This document shows, in pieces, positions 57,758-64,000 of a stretch of DNA of 64,000 nt. The position numbers and the translations under genes are program-made. The stretch comes from Hofstenia miamia (lineage: Eukaryota > Xenacoelomorpha > Acoela). The DNA lies in the NCBI GenBank assembly GCA_004352715.1, contig SCFE01000109.1, positions 91,479 through 155,478 of the forward strand, written 5' to 3'. The notes under the pieces are model-generated. The model was not told the origin of the DNA. It saw only the letters and a list, made by a program, of their open reading frames with translations, and did not search any database. Position 1 is the stretch's first letter, and every line of letters starts with the position of its first letter.

Positions 57758-58932
57758 GTTTTATTTGTTCTGTTCTTTTTCTATTAATTTATTGTTAAAT
57801 TTACTTTAGTAGTGATTACTAATAAATAATTTGACAGTGTAGGAGGTACACACCTCCAACATCATTCTTTGAATAGCAAAACACAGTAGTGAATAAATGT
57901 TTTAGCACTTTTCTAAATGGTTTTTCATTAATGATAATCTGCAATATAGTGTGTAGATTATATCACAAGCCTAAAAAACTCAATGTTAATTTATAGCTTG
58001 TTTTTTAAAGAATGTGTGTGCTATTTGATCATAGACACATTGAAACCAGAGGAGGACATTACACTCTTGACATTTTCAATTTATTTCTTGTAGTTTCCTA
58101 TTTTTGTATCTGTTGAGTCCTTATTGCTAAACAAATATGGATGTTTGAATGGAATTGCTTGACAAATTTTTATGTATTCTAAAAAAATATGTAAATTTGT
58201 GTGAGACTGCTAACACATGAGTTGAAAATACTGACTACACATTTTTTAAGCAGGAAGTTAACAGTAGTTGAAGAGAGCACTAGGAGGCACAAAGGGACAG
58301 CTATGGCTATTTGCCAAGTGTTTCTATTGGACGCCATCTAGTGACGAAATATTTTTGACAAAGCTACATTGAGCAAATTAATTTTTTTGATAATGTGTTC
58401 AGACCAAAGTGAAAATGTTTGTTTTCTAGGATTTAGGTAAACTGATATTTTTGATACATAATTTCACTTAAGGCACCTTGTTGTAGCAATGTTTAAACAT
58501 GCAACATTGTTTCAAGGAAAACAATCCATAAATATAAAACCCAAATATTTCAAATAAAAAATGATGTGTTATTTGCATTAGAGCATGTTTCCAATCACGT
58601 TATTATCAATCAAAACAAATATGCAAAATGTAGAAAACAGCAATTACTTTAGCAATTGTGTATAAATTATAAAAGCATATTACACAATGGCTCTGAGTGA
58701 TTAAGTTCTGAAGTCATGTTTGTTGTAACAATGTTTAATCATGTAACAATGAATGTAATTGATAGAAGCAAAACTTGCTTTTCAAGTGATATCCAAATGC
58801 AAAGTGGAGAAATATTTGCTAAACTTAAACACTAGTCATGTGAAATAGACGTACATTTTCAAAAACCAGATAGAAATATTTGCCAAAGCATATGAAATAT
58901 ACCATTGAAAAATCAATAAAAAAATGGAATGT

Positions 58933-61165
58933 CTGATATACATGACAAAGGAAAGTTTGTTTTACAAATATCCAAAATAAAAAAATGGAATAAACAATCG
59001 CCATGCTTAGGTGTTGCATGTGAAATGAAATGTATTGCATATGAGCTGTTTTTGTGCAGACAAAGTTCACAAAAATATCAACATTTATTTACGTAGCTGC
59101 CATGGGAAATCATGATGCCCAAATTTGTTATCCAGATTATTCAGTACGTTCTAAGGTGATGTATCAATAGTAATGCATTAATTCATTCTTCCAAAGTTAC
59201 CTGTGCATCCATGTTGAGTTAACCATTCTAAACATGTGAAATGTTTGTAAATAGATAAAGCTAGTAAATAGTGTATTATTCAGATGCAAAAAATCCAAGT
59301 GCTTGGTAATTAGAAGACAAGTTGCTAAGAGTTTTGAAATGCAAACGTCATTTAAGTAAGCCAATGTATCCATAATAGTAATACATTAATTCACCCATCC
59401 AAAATTATTTGTACGTCCAAAACAGTTTCATTTTTTCACAAAAATTATGAGATTAAGTAAGAGTAATCATTTATTCATTTGTAAGGTTTCCTTCTGTAAA
59501 GCCAATGTTATGAAATTGTGTTTATACCAGTTGAATGTGGTTGGATATGATTAGGGGACAATCAAAATTTGCCATTGATGTACTGTAGTAATCTATATTT
59601 TGTCATCCAACAAATTAATAGTTCTTTAATATAGTAAATGCTGCTGTAAGCATTTCACACAACTTGAAAAACACGCTAGATTTCAAACAAGGCTTCATGA
59701 TTGATAAAATAACAAACAGCATGTTACATGTTTATTGAGTTTTTCATGTTTCAACCTTATTTCATTTATGATCTTGTGTGGCTACATACAAATTAATTCT
59801 ATTTTACTAATTATTGATTATAAATTTTTTGGTAAATTTATTATTTCAAGTTAATTATTTTGTTAATTTATTTTTGCAATTCATGTCTTGCTAAGAGATT
59901 TGATATATAGTGTTTGACCAAAATCAAATTACTGTTAAAAAAGTATTGGGCGCTTTTAAACATTGAAAGATAATTAATTTATCATTGATAATGTCAATAT
60001 GTGTACTCTCCCAACATCAAATTACTTGTTACCAGTTGTGAAGGAGTTNCTGATATACATGACAAAGGAAAGTTTGTTTTACAAATATCCAAAATAAAAA
60101 AATGGAATAAACAATCGCCATGCTTAGGTGTTGCATGTGAAATGAAATGTATTGCATATGAGCTGTTTTTGTGCAGACAAAGTTCACAAAAATATCAACA
60201 TTTATTTACGTAGCTGCCATGGGAAATCATGATGCCCAAATTTGTTATCCAGATTATTCAGTACGTTCTAAGGTGATGTATCAATAGTAATGCATTAATT
60301 CATTCTTCCAAAGTTACCTGTGCATCCATGTTGAGTTAACCATTCTAAACATGTGAAATGTTTGTAAATAGATAAAGCTAGTAAATAGTGTATTATTCAG
60401 ATGCAAAAAATCCAAGTGCTTGGTAATTAGAAGACAAGTTGCTAAGAGTTTTGAAATGCAAACGTCATTTAAGTAAGCCAATGTATCCATAATAGTAATA
60501 CATTAATTCACCCATCCAAAATTATTTGTACGTCCAAAACAGTTTCATTTTTTCACAAAAATTATGAGATTAAGTAAGAGTAATCATTTATTCATTTGTA
60601 AGGTTTCCTTCTGTAAAGCCAATGTTATGAAATTGTGTTTATACCAGTTGAATGTGGTTGGATATGATTAGGGGACAATCAAAATTTGCCATTGATGTAC
60701 TGTAGTAATCTATATTTTGTCATCCAACAAATTAATAGTTCTTTAATATAGTAAATGCTGCTGTAAGCATTTCACACAACTTGAAAAACACGCTAGATTT
60801 CAAACAAGGCTTCATGATTGATAAAATAACAAACAGCATGTTACATGTTTATTGAGTTTTTCATGTTTCAACCTTATTTCATTTATGATCTTGTGTGGCT
60901 ACATACAAATTAATTCTATTTTACTAATTATTGATTATAAATTTTTTGGTAAATTTATTATTTCAAGTTAATTATTTTGTTAATTTATTTTTGCAATTCA
61001 TGTCTTGCTAAGAGATTTGATATATAGTGTTTGACCAAAATCAAATTACTGTTAAAAAAGTATTGGGCGCTTTTAAACATTGAAAGATAATTAATTTATC
61101 ATTGATAATGTCAATATGTGTACTCTCCCAACATCAAATTACTTGTTACCAGTTGTGAAGGAGTT
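58933..61165. repeat. 1.1-kb direct duplicate flanking a single n
   Basis: 58933-60047 recurs as 60049-61165 across one n (60048). The two are nearly identical and contain no gene. An assembly overlap is the likely cause. Confidence 0.85.
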
Positions 61166-62783
61166 AGTGTTCTAAAGCTATGAAAGAAATAATTCTCTTC
61201 ATACAGTTTTTGCTATTGGTTTTTCATTTGAAATTTAGTTTCTTTACACATTGCATTGATAATATATGTAGTGTTTTCATTTGAAAATTAAGTCTTGCCA
61301 GGAAATTTTCATTGACGTTAAACATGTACAAGAAATCATTTTTCACTTAATCATATTATTTAATTGTACAAATAAATTACCCGTGGTAGAGAAATTCAAC
61401 CATCCTTAACTCAATCTCTGTAAAAATTGAATAATGCGCTACATTTTGCAACTTGGAAAATTATATTGATAGATTTATTTAATTAAAAACACAAATGTAT
61501 AGAATTTACACAAACACTACAAAACTTTACGTTTTTTCCATTAATATATGATTGTGACGCAGGTTTATACATTGGATTTCATTTCTCATGATGAATAATT
61601 GGGTGGTGCTTTGTTTTACAGCATATCTCAGCATCAAGGACATTTATCCATTATGGGTAATAGTGTGTCCAACAAATGGAGGTTTTGCAATATACAAATG
61701 GAGGTTCTGCAATATTGAATTGTGCCATTAAAACATGATTTCCAGCGTATATTATATATAATTTATATAATTAAACATTAGTATGATATTTGCTATTGAA
61801 ATTATAACAAGATTTATGTTGCCAAATAAATTACTGCACAATCCATGTAAAAATTGAACAATATTTTTGTTTCACTTGAGAATTTTGCTGTTTTTTTATT
61901 AAATATATAATTCCATTGCTAAAAATTTTCCATGAACTTTACTTTTTTACAATGAATGGTTGGCATACTAATAGGTTTTTGTTGTTTTAGCGAATTATTG
62001 GCGTGTTACTAGATATAATTATCAGATGCACACCTGCACCCCCTAGTAATTATAAAATTTATATCTCTTTACATGGTGGCTCGAATATATCTGATCTAGC
62101 ATTGTAATTCATTTAACCCTCCAAGGCTTTATGTGTTTAATAATGATGTATATTTTATTTTTTCATGGTGAATGATTGACACAATAGAAAGCCATGCTAT
62201 GTGTTATAAATTTAATTATTAGTTTGAAATGCATTGTTACATCTGATCACTAAGGTCTCTAACATGAAAATTAAGCAATATCTCTGTTGTATGATGGTAT
62301 GATTATATCTCCAATTTCTATTGAAGTTTGATTAACCATGCTTTGCAAATATTTGCACTATATGTTATGTGTGTACACAAGATGTAATTATAGTAATAAC
62401 CAAATGTTATAACAAATATGGTTAGAAAGGCGTTATACCCCCTAAGAGACATTACCATTAATTGAAGGCATAAACTATTTCTGATTCCCATTTCCCTGCA
62501 TGGAGAAGGTATTCAAATAACTAGTCATTGCTATATAAATATATTTACATGTGTATGTTCTAGAATATTTTAATGAATTGATCAAACATTAAATAATTTT
62601 GTTGATTGTATAAATAACATGGAAAAAAAGGTCATTTCACATTTCAAAACAAAAACACACTGTTCTAGTTAACATGAGGGGAATTTTTAACATTTCTTAG
62701 ACACAAATGTTCACCTAGCGCATCAATGCATATGTTTAAAGTAAATTAGATATATATCATAATTACTGATGCTTTCACCATGA
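61166..62783. other. No supported feature
   Basis: AT-rich intergenic DNA between the duplicated block and the LINE ORF1. No motif or paired ends recognised. Confidence 0.4.
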
Positions 62784-63713
62784 GCAGTTGGTTCTTGCGA
62801 GCACGCTGTGCTTACCACACTTAATGCTACTTCGCTCATTGCATTGCCTGAAGAGGAGTTAAGCAAAACTAAATTATTAGCTCCTCTCAAGAATCTCGGC
62901 AGAGATGAACTAATTATCCTGTTCAACATGCTAGCAGCCATCAAGGAAACTCCTTCTGAATCCACCAACAAAACTACTCAAGTAACTCCAGAAATTAAGC
63001 ATGTGCCGTCTTAAACACAAAAGAAGATACAACGCCCGAAACACTTGAGAGCAGGAGCTGAATTTCTTGCCATCGGATCATCAATGTACCGTCATCTGAA
63101 AGCTCCGGAATTACTAAGAACTTCTACATATGTTCATTTGTATCCGGGAGCCACCATTGAGGACATAGCTGATTTAATTCCGCTTTATCCTGAATTGAGT
63201 AATATAAAGAGAATTCTCATTACAATAGGAAGAAATGACTTAATACAAAAGAAAGATTTTACAAATAAGTATAAGAAATTAATTAATGTTATTAAAACTA
63301 AATTTATTTCAGCTAAAGTTTTCCTTGGTGAAGTTGCTCCTTTTCCTAAGGACGAGGTGTTAAACAAAAAATCCGCTGAACTAAATTTACTTATTAAACA
63401 AAATGCCAAGCTTAAATTATACTGTTTTCAACAACTCTGTTTTTATTTAGGATCTTCTGTTGATAGAAGTTTATTCACGAAAAATGGAATCCACTACACT
63501 AAACAAGGTTATGCAACACTTGCATGGTCCATCAAATTCTTTTTTAACATGCCACTGAACCGCGTATTTAATCAGCAATTACGTGATGAAAAGACCTACA
63601 TTGCCAACTCGAAATCTTTTATCTTACCGTTTCCGCCTCAACACCGGTTCTCAAATGCACGCCAACCATTTTTACAAACACTGCCCAACACCAACATGCC
63701 TTACTTTCACTGA
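62784..63713 (+). pseudogene. LINE ORF1 with SGNH-esterase-like domain, one in-frame stop
   Basis: One reading frame runs from 62784 to a TGA at 63713, broken once by TAA at 63012-63014. The N-terminal part (SLIALPEEELSKTKLLAPLK, GRDELIILFNMLAAI) is of unknown role. The 222-residue part has the SGNH blocks in order: block I FLAIGSSMYRH (usually GDS), block III ILITIGRNDL (G.ND), and block V FTKNGIHYTKQGYATLAWSI (usually DG.H..). Such esterase domains occur in ORF1 of CR1-type LINEs. Here the Asp of block V is Asn, while the Ser of block I and the His remain. The tail is basic and proline-rich. No ORF2 is recognised before the window ends, though open frames continue to about 63.79 kb. Confidence 0.65.
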
Positions 63714-64000
63714 CAATAAACATGTGATGAAGTTATGCCAACATTCTCTCAACACCACTGCCATTATCACCCGTCGAGGTTCAGAGGATTAGAAACTTTC
63801 TTAGACTTTTCTAATGATGGTAAATTTTATTTTTATATTTTTGACTTTCATTGGGTTATGGCGAATTTTTCACCTAATTTATGCTATCGCTAATAACTCA
63901 CTTTCTTTCATATATTTAAGTCTAATTATTCTTAACTCAAAATTCAATATTACCTGTATTAGAGAAACCTTACCTATATATAAACATAATTTAAGAATCA
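63714..64000. other. Region downstream of LINE ORF1
   Basis: Short frames with no recognised endonuclease or reverse transcriptase. The element may continue beyond the window. Confidence 0.3.

Noticed and set aside
1-64000. CRISPR array, tRNA or rRNA genes, operons
   Set aside because: No regularly spaced repeats, cloverleaf-like boxes or rRNA signatures were seen, and the spliced genes show this is eukaryotic DNA.

Overview
The window is animal (metazoan) nuclear DNA. It is very AT-rich (about 30% GC by eye) and gene-poor, with spliced genes that have GT-AG introns, (TA)n and (GATA)n microsatellites, assembly gaps (runs of n), and many decayed DNA transposons (Tc1, mariner, hAT) and non-LTR retrotransposons. 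One gene resembles an outer-dynein-arm docking protein, which suggests an animal with motile cilia or flagella. All three spliced genes have a splice acceptor 2 to 23 bases before the start codon. This fits a lineage with spliced-leader trans-splicing (for example flatworms, hydrozoans or some crustaceans), but the sequence does not settle the phylum.

Layout. 1-2.8 kb: intergenic, with a LINE reverse-transcriptase tail and a degenerate repeat. 2.8-14.8 kb: a candidate six-exon minus-strand gene of unknown function. Its introns hold a Tc1 pseudogene, a mariner pseudogene and hAT debris, and one exon carries a frame problem. 15-19 kb: transposon fragments, including a neat 588-bp mariner-type deletion derivative. 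22.0-31.1 kb: a six-exon plus-strand gene for a 307-residue coiled-coil protein like ODAD1/CCDC63/CCDC114, with a LINE tail and two hAT-like elements in its introns. 31-47 kb: no convincing host gene. This stretch has a GC-richer patch with a CRE and CCAAT boxes beside a 1000-base gap, several hAT or MITE-like elements, and a LINE reverse transcriptase split by a gap. 46.9-51.8 kb: a dense nest of DNA transposons (hAT, Tc1, an unusual MITE, mariner). 53.2-57.8 kb: a four-coding-exon plus-strand gene for a divergent 138-residue ribosomal protein eL28. 58-62.7 kb: AT-rich DNA, half of it a duplicated block. 62.8-63.7 kb: ORF1 of a LINE with an SGNH-esterase-like domain.

The host genes show no functional link to each other. 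Nearly every short n gap is flanked by two near-identical copies of the same sequence. These look like unmerged allelic or overlapping contig ends, so much of the apparent tandem duplication (12-13.6, 29.9, 32.4-34.0, 40.6-43.6 and 58.9-61.2 kb) is probably an assembly artefact. I found no CRISPR array, tRNA or rRNA.
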